This document shows positions 8,967 to 17,882 of a stretch of 64,000 nt of DNA, one piece after another (the stretch's first letter is position 1; each line of letters opens with the position of its first letter). This DNA is from Bacillus rhizoplanae (GTDB lineage: Bacteria; Bacillota; Bacilli; Bacillales; Bacillaceae_G). The DNA is taken from assembly GCF_917563915.1 (NCBI RefSeq), contig NZ_CAKJTI010000015.1:1-64000 (forward strand). The letters are read 5' to 3'. The notes under the pieces are model-generated. The model saw only the letters and a list, made by a program, of their open reading frames with translations, had not been told where the DNA came from and did not search any database. The translations under genes were made by a program, and so were the position numbers.

Positions 8967-9189
8967 AATTATTTTACCTCCAATAATTTAATTACTTTAT
9001 GTAAGTAACTATATAACTTTAACTTCGTTTCGTCAAGAATGCAATGGCAGAAATTAAAATATCATAATTTGTAATAAGGAAAGCTTTTACATATAATTTA
9101 TAGTAAGAAAAAAATGAATAGTAGTACATTTTATAAAGATATAGATTCGTATTGTTGTGAAGTAGATTATAGATTTGGGGGCTGTCAAA

Positions 9190-10113
9190 ATGAACATACA
9201 GGAAAGCTTCGTTATGACATTGGATGGATCGGAAATTTATTTACGTCAATGGTTACCAGAAAGTGAGCCTCGTGGGATTATTCAAATTGCGCATGGTATG
9301 GCGGAACATGCTGGTTCCTATATAGAATGTATTGAAGCGTTATTGGAAGCTGGATACGGAGTATATGCTCATGATCATCGCGGGCATGGAAAAACAGTAA
9401 AGCAGGAAGAAGAGTATGGTCATTTCGAGCCGAATATAGGCTGGAATCAAGCTGTTTCTGACGTAGTCTTTGTTTCAGAGCTTATTCGTAAGGAACACAC
9501 CTGTCCACTTTTCTTATTAGGACATAGTATGGGATCTTTTTTATCAAGACGTGCTGTGCAGCTTCGCGGTGAGTTATATAATGGGTTCCTTATTTCTGGA
9601 ACAGGAGGGAATCCGGGGCTTTTAGGAGTCATTGGTCATAAAGTGGCAACGATTGAAATGAAACTTCGCGGAGCAAAAACGAAAAGTCCAATGCTGAACT
9701 TCTTATCATTTGGTAATTTTAACTCACACTTTAAGCCAAACCGTACGAAGTTTGATTGGCTGTCTTCGGATACGAATCAAGTTGATAGATACATAGAAGA
9801 TTCACAATGTGGATTTATTTGTACAACGAGCTTTTACCGTGAATTATTTAACGGTGTACTGATGGTGAATAAACTTGAAGAATATAAGAAAACACCAAAA
9901 GAGCTTCCTATTTATATTTTTTCGGGAGACCGTGATCCGGTTGGAAACATGGGAAAAGGTGTACAAGAAGTATATGATATGTATAAAAAATGCGGTGTTA
10001 AAGATGTAACAATTCGTTTATATGAGAATGGAAGGCATGAAATGTTTCACGAAGTGAACAGACAGGAAGTATTTCAAGATGTGATTTCTTGGTTAAACGA
10101 GCATATTGTGTAA
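9190..10113 (+). CDS. Monoacylglycerol lipase / lysophospholipase-like alpha/beta hydrolase
   Basis: A 307-residue serine hydrolase. The nucleophile is Ser113 in GHSMG; HGMAEHAGSY supplies the oxyanion region, HDHRGHG is the strand-4 signature, and the acid and base are probably in FSGDRDPVG and NGRHEMFHE. The family hydrolyses monoacylglycerols or lysophospholipids. No signal peptide is present, so it is cytoplasmic. The start at 9190 follows GGGGGCTGTCAAA. It is monocistronic with a weak terminator after it. Confidence 0.8.
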   Translation: MNIQESFVMTLDGSEIYLRQWLPESEPRGIIQIAHGMAEHAGSYIECIEALLEAGYGVYAHDHRGHGKTVKQEEEYGHFEPNIGWNQAVSDVVFVSELIRKEHTCPLFLLGHSMGSFLSRRAVQLRGELYNGFLISGTGGNPGLLGVIGHKVATIEMKLRGAKTKSPMLNFLSFGNFNSHFKPNRTKFDWLSSDTNQVDRYIEDSQCGFICTTSFYRELFNGVLMVNKLEEYKKTPKELPIYIFSGDRDPVGNMGKGVQEVYDMYKKCGVKDVTIRLYENGRHEMFHEVNRQEVFQDVISWLNEHIV

Positions 10114-10117
10114 GATG

Positions 10118-10150
10118 AAAGCCTCTCCTTTTTCTATAGGTGAGGTTTAT
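10118..10150 (+). terminator. Terminator after the lipase gene
   Basis: AAGCCTCTCC pairs imperfectly with GGTGAGGTTT (one mismatch, one G-T), followed by TATTTTTC. Confidence 0.55.
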
Positions 10151-10269
10151 TTTTCGGAAATGGAAAATTATAGTACAATTAATATTCAGAAATAAAAGAA
10201 TTTTCATCGTAATAAATTACATGTATATTTCTTAGTTGTATGTATAAAGGAGAAAAGGGAGAGAAATGA

Positions 10270-10716
10270 ATGATTGTTAGAAAAGCATTATTAGAAGAAG
10301 CAAAAGAGCTAAGTAATCTCGCGCTAGCTTCAAAAGCAACCTGGAATTATAGTGAAGAATTCATATTAGCATGTAAGGAAGACTTAACAATTACGGAACA
10401 ATATATTAAGAATAATTATGTGTATATTTTAGAAGAAAAACAAGAAATAATCGGATTTTTTTCATTCCAAAGAAAAGAAGTAGACAGCCTTGATTTTCTA
10501 TACCTACACCCAAATTACAAAGGGAAAGGCTATGGAAGAATTCTTTGGGAAAGTGTTGTTCAAAAAGCAGAGGAATTAGAAATTAAGAGTTTTACGATTG
10601 ATAGTGATCCGAACGCAAAAGGGTATTACGTAAAAATGGGAGCGAAACAAATAGGAGAAATACCTTCTACTGTTTTTAAAAATCGCATACTGCCGCTTTT
10701 GCGGTATGATTTGTAA
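10270..10716 (+). CDS. GNAT-family N-acetyltransferase
   Basis: A 148-residue single-domain GNAT. FLYLHPNYKGKGYGRILWES is the acetyl-CoA-binding strand and loop, and DSDPNAKGYYVKMGAKQIGE is the C-terminal signature. RBS GGAGAAAAGGGAGAGAAATGA precedes the start. The substrate is unknown. It precedes the YunG-like gene on the same strand with about 50 bases between them. Confidence 0.75.
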   Translation: MIVRKALLEEAKELSNLALASKATWNYSEEFILACKEDLTITEQYIKNNYVYILEEKQEIIGFFSFQRKEVDSLDFLYLHPNYKGKGYGRILWESVVQKAEELEIKSFTIDSDPNAKGYYVKMGAKQIGEIPSTVFKNRILPLLRYDL

Positions 10717-10765
10717 ATTAATTCTCATTGGATATTTTGAATTCAGTTAGGAGATGATAAGTGCG

Positions 10766-11119
10766 ATGTATACGAAAATAGAAAAAATGAGAGATATTTT
10801 ATTTCAATCTTGGTCAATAGAATCAAGTTCAAAATGGACTCCGGATAATCTAGCGAAAGGGCAATGTGGTGTAACAGCATTAGTAATCCAAGATTTGTTT
10901 GAAGGGAAAATCATGAAGACAAAAGCTTCAGAAGGCTGGCACTTTTATAACATTATTAACGGTAAAAGATATGATTTTACAGCCTCGCAATTTTTAGAAG
11001 AAATAACATATATGGACATTCCTTCTAATAGAAAAGAAGCATTTGCTGATACAAATGAAATACAATATGATGCTTTAAAACAAAAAGTTTGTATTCACAT
11101 AAAGGAAGTTATTTCGTGA
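10766..11119 (+). CDS. YunG-like small protein
   Basis: A protein of about 117 residues. The central block KGQCGVTALVIQDLFEGK, followed by GWHFYNIINGKRYDFTASQF, resembles the Bacillus YunG family of unknown function; the Cys-Gly-Val-Thr motif plus a later His (W-H-F-Y) recalls a papain-like arrangement, but that is only inference. AGGAG lies upstream of two in-frame ATGs (10754 and 10766); the second is preferred because the first is only one base from the RBS. An inverted repeat follows. Confidence 0.55.
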   Translation: MYTKIEKMRDILFQSWSIESSSKWTPDNLAKGQCGVTALVIQDLFEGKIMKTKASEGWHFYNIINGKRYDFTASQFLEEITYMDIPSNRKEAFADTNEIQYDALKQKVCIHIKEVIS

Positions 11120-11141
11120 TAATTATCTTTTGACTCTTGAT

Positions 11142-11177
11142 GACCAATAAGTTACTATTATAGTAGTAACTTATTGG
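11142..11177. terminator. Inverted repeat between YunG-like gene and mtaD
   Basis: A 14-bp perfect stem ACCAATAAGTTACT/AGTAACTTATTGGT with an eight-base loop. No T-run follows, so it may be a weak terminator or lie in the mtaD leader. Confidence 0.5.
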
Positions 11178-11218
11178 TGGAATGTTTATATCAAAAAGAG
11201 TCGAAAGGGGAAGTGTTT

Positions 11219-12526
11219 TTGAAAACAGCTTATGTAAGCGCCACAATCGTGACTTTAAATGAAAAGAATGAAGTATTGAAAAATGGATATATCATTGTAG
11301 AAGATGGTCAAATTATAGAAGTGCAATCAGGAGAATTATCTAGTGAGAAACAAGTGGATCAAGTTATTGATCTTCATGGAAAGTGGGTCTTACCAGGTTT
11401 GGTGAATACGCATACGCATGTCTTGATGAGTATTTTACGTGGAATAGGTGACGACATGCTCCTGAAGCCATGGCTTGAAACGAGAATTTGGCCGCTTGAA
11501 AGCCAATTTACGCCAGAGCTTGCTGTTGCTAGCACAGAGCTTGGTTTACTTGAAATGGTGAAGAGCGGGACGACAGCATTTTCGGATATGTTTAATCCAA
11601 TTGGAGTAGATCAAGATTCTATTATGGAAGCTGTTCGTAAAAGCGGAATGCGCGCTGCTGTTTCTCGAACATTATTTAGCTTCGGAACGAAAGAAGATGA
11701 AAAGAAGGCAATTCATGAAGCGGAGAAGTATGTAAAACGTTATTACAATAAAGATGGTATGTTAACGACGATGGTCGCTCCTCATAGTCCATATGCATGT
11801 TCTACAGAAATGCTAGAAGAGTGTGCACGAATAGCAGCGGAAAATAAGACGATGGTTCATATTCATCTTTCCGAAACAGAGCGTGAAGTTCAGGATATTG
11901 AAGCACAATACGGAAAACGTCCAGTAGAGTATGTAGCAGATTGCGGTTTGTTCCAGAGACCAACAGTAATTGCACATGGTGTTGTGCTGAATGAAAATGA
12001 ACGTACTTTCTTAACGGAAAACGATGTTCGCGTTGCTCATAATCCGATTAGTAATTTAAAATTAGGATCGGGTATAGCAGATGTTCGAGCGATGTTAGAG
12101 AGTGGAATAAAAGTCGGAATTGCAACAGATAGTGTTGCTTCTAATAACAATTTAGACATGTTTGAAGAAATGCGCATTACGGCTTTATTGCAAAAGGGTA
12201 TTCATAAAGATGCAACAGTATTACCAGTGGAAACAGTTCTCTCATTAGCAACAAAAGGTGCAGCAGTCGTAATTGGGATGAAACAAACAGGTTCACTTGA
12301 AGCAGGAAAGTGTGCTGACTTTATTACAATTGATCCGTCTAATAAGCCACATTTACAACCAGCGGAAGAAGTGTTGTCACACCTTGTATATGCAGCGAGT
12401 GGGAAAGATGTTTCAGATGTTGTGATTAATGGGAAACATATTGTCTGGAACGGTGAATGTAAAACGTTAGATGAAGAGCGTATTATTTTTGAAGCGAGCC
12501 GTTATAAACGAGGACTAGTTATGTAA
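11219..12526 (+). CDS. mtaD: 5-methylthioadenosine/S-adenosylhomocysteine deaminase
   Basis: A 435-residue amidohydrolase that deaminates methylthioadenosine and S-adenosylhomocysteine to their inosyl forms. Metal and catalytic residues are seen at H65 and H67 (NTHTHV), H216 (HIHLSE), H253 (AHGVV) and D304 (ATDSVASNN). The start is taken as TTG at 11219 after AAAGGGG; upstream in-frame codons from 11174 cross an inverted repeat and lack an RBS. A nearly perfect palindromic terminator follows. Related guanine or hydroxyatrazine-type deaminases share the fold, but the motif set and length fit MtaD well. Confidence 0.8.
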   Translation: MKTAYVSATIVTLNEKNEVLKNGYIIVEDGQIIEVQSGELSSEKQVDQVIDLHGKWVLPGLVNTHTHVLMSILRGIGDDMLLKPWLETRIWPLESQFTPELAVASTELGLLEMVKSGTTAFSDMFNPIGVDQDSIMEAVRKSGMRAAVSRTLFSFGTKEDEKKAIHEAEKYVKRYYNKDGMLTTMVAPHSPYACSTEMLEECARIAAENKTMVHIHLSETEREVQDIEAQYGKRPVEYVADCGLFQRPTVIAHGVVLNENERTFLTENDVRVAHNPISNLKLGSGIADVRAMLESGIKVGIATDSVASNNNLDMFEEMRITALLQKGIHKDATVLPVETVLSLATKGAAVVIGMKQTGSLEAGKCADFITIDPSNKPHLQPAEEVLSHLVYAASGKDVSDVVINGKHIVWNGECKTLDEERIIFEASRYKRGLVM

Positions 12527-12560
12527 TAAGAAGTAACATCTTTAAAGTAATTAAATGTCG

Positions 12561-12590
12561 AAGAACCTTTACGTTAACGTAAAGGTTCTT
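12561..12590. terminator. Bidirectional terminator between mtaD and uppP
   Basis: A perfect 30-base palindrome (AAGAACCTTTACGTT and its complement) with T-rich flanks on both strands; it serves the two converging genes. Confidence 0.85.
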
Positions 12591-12601
12591 TGTTTTATAT
12601 T

Positions 12602-13414
12602 TTACAAAATAAAAACCCAAAACATAATTGCTAACACAAAACGATAAATTGCGAACGGAATTAATTTTATTTTTGAAATAAGTGAAAGGAAAAATTTAAT
12701 TGCAATCAATGCCACGATAAAGGCTGTTAAAAATCCCGTAATAAATAAAGGGAGATCATTAGCAGTGAGATAGCTCCAACTATCGAATAAATCTTTGCCT
12801 GATGCTGCGAACATGATAGGTACAGCCATAATAAAGCTAAGTTCAGAGGCTGTTTTATGATTCATTCCAATTAATAAGCCGCCCGATAAAGTTGCTCCCA
12901 TTCTAGAGAAGCCTGGAATAAGAGCAAAACATTGAAATAATCCCATGTATAAAGCTTGTTTATAAGTAACTGAATCAAGATTTGAAGTTGTAGAACGATT
13001 TTTATGTACTAAATCAGTAATGATCATTAAAATCCCGCCAGCTACTAGGCCGATTACGACTGTCTTTGGCGAAAATAAAACATTTTTGATAAAGTCATGA
13101 AATAGAAGTCCGCCAATCATAAAAGGAAGAATCCCAATCAACACATGCAGCATATTGAGATGCGACTTTGCAGCACTTGTCGATTTAATAGAATTACCTA
13201 TTCCTATGATATTGAGCAGACGTTTCCAAAAGACAACGACTACTGCAAGAATAGATCCGAGCTGAATCACAACTTCAAATGTCTTAGCACGAGTCGTACC
13301 TTCAAATCCAAGTAAATGCCCTACTAAAATTAAATGTCCTGTGGACGAAACGGGAGCAAATTCAGTTAGACCTTCTACAATACCTAATATAATAGCTAAA
13401 GTAATATCATTCAT
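12602..13414 (-). CDS. uppP: Undecaprenyl-diphosphatase UppP (BacA)
   Basis: A 270-residue polytopic membrane protein of the BacA/UppP family, which dephosphorylates undecaprenyl pyrophosphate outside the membrane to recycle the lipid carrier and gives low-level bacitracin resistance. [15 protein letters not shown] near the N terminus is the first conserved motif and [14 protein letters not shown] the second (the common form is PGxSRSG). About eight membrane helices are visible. The start at 13414 is chosen with CAGGGGG upstream. Bacillus genomes often have several paralogs, so this may not be the only one. Confidence 0.85.
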   Translation of the reverse strand: MNDITLAIILGIVEGLTEFAPVSSTGHLILVGHLLGFEGTTRAKTFEVVIQLGSILAVVVVFWKRLLNIIGIGNSIKSTSAAKSHLNMLHVLIGILPFMIGGLLFHDFIKNVLFSPKTVVIGLVAGGILMIITDLVHKNRSTTSNLDSVTYKQALYMGLFQCFALIPGFSRMGATLSGGLLIGMNHKTASELSFIMAVPIMFAASGKDLFDSWSYLTANDLPLFITGFLTAFIVALIAIKFFLSLISKIKLIPFAIYRFVLAIMFWVFIL

Positions 13415-13565
13415 ATATTCATATCCCCCTGAAAACAAGAAATTTCCATACTATCCCAGTATAGTTGATATCTGAATATTATGTAACTTGATTTTTAGAT
13501 TAAATCTGATATACAAAACGGATTTAATAAATGCGTTTGTCTTGTACATACTGGAGCAAAATAAA

Positions 13566-13618
13566 AAGAGAATGTCTTACAAATCCAATGCATTCAGATT
13601 TGTATAAGACATTCTCTT
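13566..13618. terminator. Terminator downstream of mntH
   Basis: A long stem AGAGAATGTCTTACAAATC against GATTTGTATAAGACATTCTCT (one bulge) lies just after the mntH stop on the minus strand, with T-rich flank. Confidence 0.75.
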
Positions 13619-13623
13619 TCTTA

Positions 13624-14919
13624 TTAACCAATAAATGTTTGATACAACAAGAATATATTTAAGGCGATAATTAATACGGCAATCAACCATGCAATAGCTG
13701 TTGTAAGTCGGTGATTCACTAAACCACCCATAATGCTCTTTTTACTTGTGAAAACAATGAGCGGAACTAATGCAAATGCAATTCCAAATGATAAAACGAC
13801 TTGACTCATTACGAGGGCGTGAGTTGGATTCACACCTAATGCAATAATAACAAGCGGCGGAATCATTGTAATAAATCGTCGCAAATATAAAGGAATATGC
13901 ATACGGATGAATCCTTGCATAATAATATCCCCAGACATCGTACCCACGGAAGAACTAGATAAGCCGGCGGTTAGTAAACCAATCCCGAAAAGAGTTGCTG
14001 CTGCAGGTCCGACTAAGTGTTCAAATCCGTGAAAAGCGACATCTAAATCTTCGACATGTAGTCCGTTTTTAAAGAACAGAGCAGCTGCTACAATTAACAT
14101 ACTTGCATTAATTGCTCCGGCAATGATCATTGCAATTACAATATCGATAAATTCAAAGCGGAAAATCTTTTTTCGTTGTTCATCTGTCGTTCCTACTACG
14201 CGGCGCTGTGTTAAAGCAGAATGTAAATAAATCGCGTGTGGCATAACTGTTGCACCTAAAATTCCTGCTGCAAGTAAAATACTATTTACACCTTGAAATT
14301 TAGGAGTGAAAAGTCCTGATAGAAGAGGACTTAGTTCTGGCTTTGCATAAAATACTTGCACGCCAAAAGCAATAACGACAATAAAGACCATACCAGTAAT
14401 GACCGCTTCTAACGGACGAAAACCTCTGCGTTGAAACTCTAGAATAATGAATGAGCCTACTGCTGTAATTAACGCTGCAGGCAACAGTGGAATGCCAAAT
14501 AGTAAATATAACCCTAAGGCAGCACCGATAAATTCAGCGAGATCAGTCGCCATAATTACTAATTCACCTTGTATCCATAAACCGATAGAAACAGGTTTTG
14601 GAAAATGCTCCCGAGCAACTTCCGGAAGGTTTTTTCCGGTTGCAATTCCTAATTTAGCTGACAAGGATTGAATTAATACAGCCATTAAATTTGAAACAAG
14701 GATGACCCAAAGTAGTAAATAACCGTACTGAGATCCGGCTGCAATATTCGTAGCGAAATTACCTGGGTCAATATAAGCTACAGATGCAATAAAAGCGGGT
14801 CCCAAAAATGGTAATAGTCGTTTCAGTCCTTTTGTTTCACCGCTTAAAGCTAACTGTGCTGATTGCATTGTCCTATTATTTGGTGGAAGGTGTTCTCGTT
14901 CTTTTATATTTTCTGTCAT
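13624..14919 (-). CDS. mntH: Nramp-family divalent metal transporter MntH
   Basis: A 431-residue proton-coupled Mn(II) importer with about 11 membrane helices. Helix 1 carries the metal-binding YIDPGNFATN motif and helix 6 carries MPHAIYLHSAL with the conserved Met and His. RBS AAAAGGGGAAAC precedes the ATG. Two MntR-like sites lie 105-150 bases upstream, so repression by manganese through MntR is likely. Iron or cadmium may also be carried, as in other Nramps. Confidence 0.9.
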   Translation of the reverse strand: MTENIKEREHLPPNNRTMQSAQLALSGETKGLKRLLPFLGPAFIASVAYIDPGNFATNIAAGSQYGYLLLWVILVSNLMAVLIQSLSAKLGIATGKNLPEVAREHFPKPVSIGLWIQGELVIMATDLAEFIGAALGLYLLFGIPLLPAALITAVGSFIILEFQRRGFRPLEAVITGMVFIVVIAFGVQVFYAKPELSPLLSGLFTPKFQGVNSILLAAGILGATVMPHAIYLHSALTQRRVVGTTDEQRKKIFRFEFIDIVIAMIIAGAINASMLIVAAALFFKNGLHVEDLDVAFHGFEHLVGPAAATLFGIGLLTAGLSSSSVGTMSGDIIMQGFIRMHIPLYLRRFITMIPPLVIIALGVNPTHALVMSQVVLSFGIAFALVPLIVFTSKKSIMGGLVNHRLTTAIAWLIAVLIIALNIFLLYQTFIG

Positions 14920-15024
14920 GTTTGTTTCCCCTTTTGTTTGTTATCTTGATGCAATTTGTTTTTATGATAGTTATTTATTTTATTAAATCAAAATACACAA
15001 ATTATATTTCTTTTATTTGAACAT

Positions 15025-15067
15025 AAATTTTTCCTTTGTGCAAATTATATTGCATTAGGAAAAAATT
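15025..15067. promoter_or_regulatory. Two MntR-like operators between mntH and the DedA gene
   Basis: On the minus strand, TTTGCACAAAGGAAAAATT (15025-15046) and on the plus strand TATTGCATTAGGAAAAAAT (15048-15067) both fit the Bacillus MntR pattern TTTGCnnnAGGnAAA. They point in opposite directions and lie upstream of mntH (minus strand) and about 260 bases before the DedA gene (plus strand). Binding is inferred from the pattern only. Confidence 0.6.
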
Positions 15068-15325
15068 GTGCTAGTTTATTCATGCATATAATGGATTTGT
15101 AAGTTAAGTATTTATGTAAAGATTGAGTAAATAGAGTGTTTTGAAATGGTTATGTATATTAACAATGACAACTTTGATAAGAAGAGTTAGATAGAAAATC
15201 AAGTGTATATTTTGAAAATGTAAAACATTTCCCATTTCTAATGTGATTTTAATCTTGTTTTCATCTTTTATTCAGTTTTCATTGTTAGAATGTCCAAAGG
15301 CAGTAATTTTTTGGAGGTTTTGATA

Positions 15326-15925
15326 ATGCAAGCAGTAATTCATGCAATTTCTTTGTTTTTGGCTAAGCTCGGTTATGGTGGTGTCATGCTAGCGCTTATG
15401 ATTGAGGTGATTCCGAGTGAAGTTGTTCTATCGTACGCAGGATTTCTTGTATCACAAGGACAGATGACATTTTGGGGGGCTGTTCTTGCGGGAACGATTG
15501 GAGGTACAATTGCTCAATTATTCCTATACTGGTTAGGATATTATGCTGGCCGCCCTTTTTTATTAAAATACGGAAAATATTTGTTAATTCGTCCTAAACA
15601 TTTAGAAATGGCTGAACGATGGTTCCACAAATATGGACCAGGTGTAATTTTTTCTGCAAGATTTGTTCCAGTAGTAAGACATGCTATTTCTATTCCAGCG
15701 GGAATCGCAAAAATGTCTGCAACAAAGTTCACGATTTACACAGTGGTTGCAATTGTTCCGTGGAGTATGCTTTTTATTTACTTAGGTAATGTATTAGGAA
15801 GCCGATGGGAACAAGCTAATCAAGTGTCTGGTCCGTATGTGAAGTATATTATGATTGGCGCGCTTGTCATACTAGCCGTCTATATAATTAGAAAAATTAC
15901 AAAGAAGAACGTGTCAAAAGCATAA
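15326..15925 (+). CDS. DedA-family membrane protein
   Basis: A 199-residue DedA/VTT-family protein, now linked to flipping of lipid carriers and phospholipids and to membrane homeostasis. EVIPSEVVLSYAGFL with its acidic residue and FSARFVPVVRHAISIPAG with conserved arginines are the family signatures. Start at 15326 after TTGGAGG; the upstream frame to 15290 has no RBS. About four to five membrane segments. Terminator follows. Confidence 0.85.
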   Translation: MQAVIHAISLFLAKLGYGGVMLALMIEVIPSEVVLSYAGFLVSQGQMTFWGAVLAGTIGGTIAQLFLYWLGYYAGRPFLLKYGKYLLIRPKHLEMAERWFHKYGPGVIFSARFVPVVRHAISIPAGIAKMSATKFTIYTVVAIVPWSMLFIYLGNVLGSRWEQANQVSGPYVKYIMIGALVILAVYIIRKITKKNVSKA

Positions 15926-15942
15926 TCGTACTTTTATGATAT

Positions 15943-15993
15943 AAAGGGGCTGTCCCGTAAGTTAGTTACACTGACTTATGGGACAGCCCTTTT
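15943..15993 (+). terminator. Strong terminator after the DedA gene
   Basis: AAAGGGGCTGTCCCGTAAGT pairs with ACTTATGGGACAGCCCTTTT around an 11-base loop, followed by T residues. Confidence 0.85.
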
Positions 15994-16156
15994 TAATAGG
16001 TACACAAAAAAAATCGATCCCACTATAGTTGTAAGTAACCACACTATTGATTTAAAACACAGATGAACCATTTATAAAAAAGATAAACCGGAATTATCTA
16101 AAATTCAGTTCTCTTATTGAAACTAAAGCACCCGTTACTCTATTGAGTTAGATAAG

Positions 16157-16522
16157 TTATTTATTAGAAAGATTGTCAATCACTTGAATAGCTAGTTTCA
16201 ACGCTTTTATTCTTCTTTCTAAAAGCGTTCTTTGGGGACTACCAGCCTTTGACTTAACATAAATGTTCTCAATTGATGGAAGCAAACCAATAAGAACATT
16301 GCGAGCTTCTGTTAAATCTTCCTGGGTGTAATGATGTGGTCTTTGGTTCCAAACGTTTTCTAGCATTGCTAAGCCGATGCAAACAGCTTTGAGTCGTTTC
16401 TTTACTAAGGTAGTATTTGCACCTTTCTGAGTCATCTGTGACAAGGCATTTTCGAGTTTACTGATTGTCGATTGTAAAGATTTTATTGATTCCAATTTAT
16501 CTACATTTGATATGTTTTCCAT
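16157..16522 (-). CDS. Hypothetical helical protein with internal duplication
   Basis: A 121-residue protein, not recognised. It is Lys/Leu-rich and predicted helical throughout. Two halves look like repeats: NTTLVKKRLKAVCIGLAMLE (first) and QRTLLERRIKALKLAIQVID (second), each preceded by a Ser/Ile-rich helix. AGGGAC lies upstream of the ATG at 16522. It is a single gene in a repeat-rich, gene-poor region, so accessory status is likely. Confidence 0.55.
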   Translation of the reverse strand: MENISNVDKLESIKSLQSTISKLENALSQMTQKGANTTLVKKRLKAVCIGLAMLENVWNQRPHHYTQEDLTEARNVLIGLLPSIENIYVKSKAGSPQRTLLERRIKALKLAIQVIDNLSNK

Positions 16523-16847
16523 GTTAGTACTGTCCCTTCTTCGTTTCTGAATTATTTTGCTTGATACTTGATAAAATCGTTAAGAACCTGATTTCACTCG
16601 CAATATTTTAACATAAATAACTAACTCTCTTTGAGAGGGATACTCAACAATCTGGCCCAATTGTTGAACACAAGTTAACTAACACTCTTCAACTAACCTG
16701 CCTGTTAGTCCAATAAGAATTAAACAACTTTATTATTTTTTAAGCGACTTTATTGTAAATTAAACAACTTTTTTGTCACTTAACACGATCTTAGAATTAG
16801 TTATGGTAATCTAATAGTAACTTTGTTAAAAAAGGGGAAATTATCCA
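16523..16847. other. Gene-free stretch with palindromic and 20-bp periodic repeats
   Basis: No credible gene. It contains the palindrome TCAACAAT-CTGGCCCA-ATTGTTGA (16643-16669), a CTTCAACTAACCTGCC motif (16687-16703) that recurs near 18105 and, inverted, near 18893, and three to four tandem 20-bp units from 16720. Confidence 0.6.
16720..16779. repeat. Tandem 20-bp degenerate repeats, locus 1
   Basis: Three units start exactly 20 bases apart at 16720, 16740 and 16760, with a fading fourth at 16780. The approximate consensus is TTAAACAACTTTATTGTAAA. A second locus with the same unit and period is at 45822. The function is unknown. Confidence 0.6.
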
Positions 16848-17171
16848 GTGAAAAAATTATATTTAATTTTAGGGCTAATTGGTACTGTTTTTCCGTATTA
16901 TTTTTTTATTCAGTTCCTCAGGGATAATGGACTTGATTTAGGTTTATTAATAGAATTATTATTTACTAACACGATATCGGCCTTTTTTGCAGTTGATTTT
17001 TTTATCTCATGTGTTGTTTTCTTGGTATTTATGTTCAATGAATCACGAAAGTATAACATTAAAGAAAAATGGATTTGTCTTTTATCTCTGTTTACAGTTG
17101 GATTATCTTTAGCTCTACCTTTATTTTTGTTTTTTAGACATTCTTATATTAATAGTAAAGATGAAGTATAA
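16848..17171 (+). CDS. DUF2834-like small membrane protein
   Basis: A 107-residue protein with three hydrophobic segments (about 3-22, 45-65 and 78-98) and the charged linker NESRKYNIKEKW. The pattern resembles DUF2834 membrane proteins of unknown function. RBS AAAGGGG lies 12 bases upstream of the ATG. It stands alone, followed by the first copy of the 178-bp repeat. Confidence 0.6.
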   Translation: MKKLYLILGLIGTVFPYYFFIQFLRDNGLDLGLLIELLFTNTISAFFAVDFFISCVVFLVFMFNESRKYNIKEKWICLLSLFTVGLSLALPLFLFFRHSYINSKDEV

Positions 17172-17225
17172 ATTAGAAAATAAGCATGTTCCAGCTAAAA
17201 TAAGTAAAATGCTTATTCAAGCATC

Positions 17226-17403
17226 GGGCGCGATTGTGAAACAACATAGGTAGAAAGGATCAAACTCTTTTATAAAAACCAAACTTAAATCTGCTAGAGA
17301 AGAATCCATTTTGATCAATCTTTTTTCAAAATGGATTCTTTTTATTTATCGTAAAACTTAGGATTGCGAGGTATTTTTGATCAAATTTTATTTCAAAGCT
17401 ACA
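17226..17403 (+). repeat. 178-bp stem-loop repeat, copy 1
   Basis: Nearly identical over its whole length to 18565-18742 and related, inverted, to 43087-43231. It begins with GGGCGCGATTGTG and contains a perfect 14-bp stem AGAATCCATTTTGA/TCAAAATGGATTCT. No gene lies inside; the open frame at 17364-17555 overlaps it without an RBS. It is probably one of the dispersed intergenic repeats of the B. cereus group (bcr-like). Confidence 0.75.
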
Positions 17404-17720
17404 AATTGAGTAAGCAAAAAATCCCGCTTTCAAGCGAATCTTTGTGTCAATTGATGGTCTATTATGTTGTGATTTGTGTTGTCAAAAGTTGTGTGATTTC
17501 TAATTTTGTACTCCAAAAGAGAACCCGTTATGTAAAACATCGGCTTTTTATTTGACTAAAAATCAACAATGAAATTTAACAGAGCCGAAAACAAAAAGAG
17601 CCACTTTCTGTTAGAGAGTGACTTTGTATGAGTACGATTGCTACATGTTACAGGGCTAGTATGTAAGTAATTACTTAAATGCATATTGCCTTATTTACCG
17701 GAATAAGAACACCTGTTCTA
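17404..17720. other. Gene-free stretch between repeat copy 1 and a small membrane gene
   Basis: I see no supported gene. Near 17600 there is an imperfect inverted repeat (AAAGAGCCACTTTCTGTTAG/AGAGTGACTTTG) that may be a small terminator. Confidence 0.4.
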
Positions 17721-17882
17721 TTATTTTCTAATCAGTCTCGTTAAAGCCATCCCAAGAAATCCAACACCCATTCCTATCAGCCATCCAATTTGGGAACTTC
17801 CTAACAAAGATCCCACTCCTCCACCAAGAAACATGCAGCCAACGAATACTAATACTCCAACGCCCCATTTCTGCCGATCCAT
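17721..17882 (-). CDS. Small glycine-rich membrane protein, 53 residues
   Basis: The protein begins MDRQKWGVGVLVFVGCMFLG, continues with GGGVGSLLGSS, and ends LTRLIRK. Two hydrophobic Gly-zipper-like helices flank a short turn. AAAGGGTGTGATT lies 5' of the ATG. Unrecognised; the composition suggests a real small membrane protein. Confidence 0.5.
   Translation of the reverse strand: MDRQKWGVGVLVFVGCMFLGGGVGSLLGSSQIGWLIGMGVGFLGMALTRLIRK

Noticed and set aside
17364-17555. A 63-codon plus-strand frame overlapping repeat copy 1
   Set aside because: No RBS, and the start lies inside a repeat; the matching region of copy 2 is not followed by the same frame.
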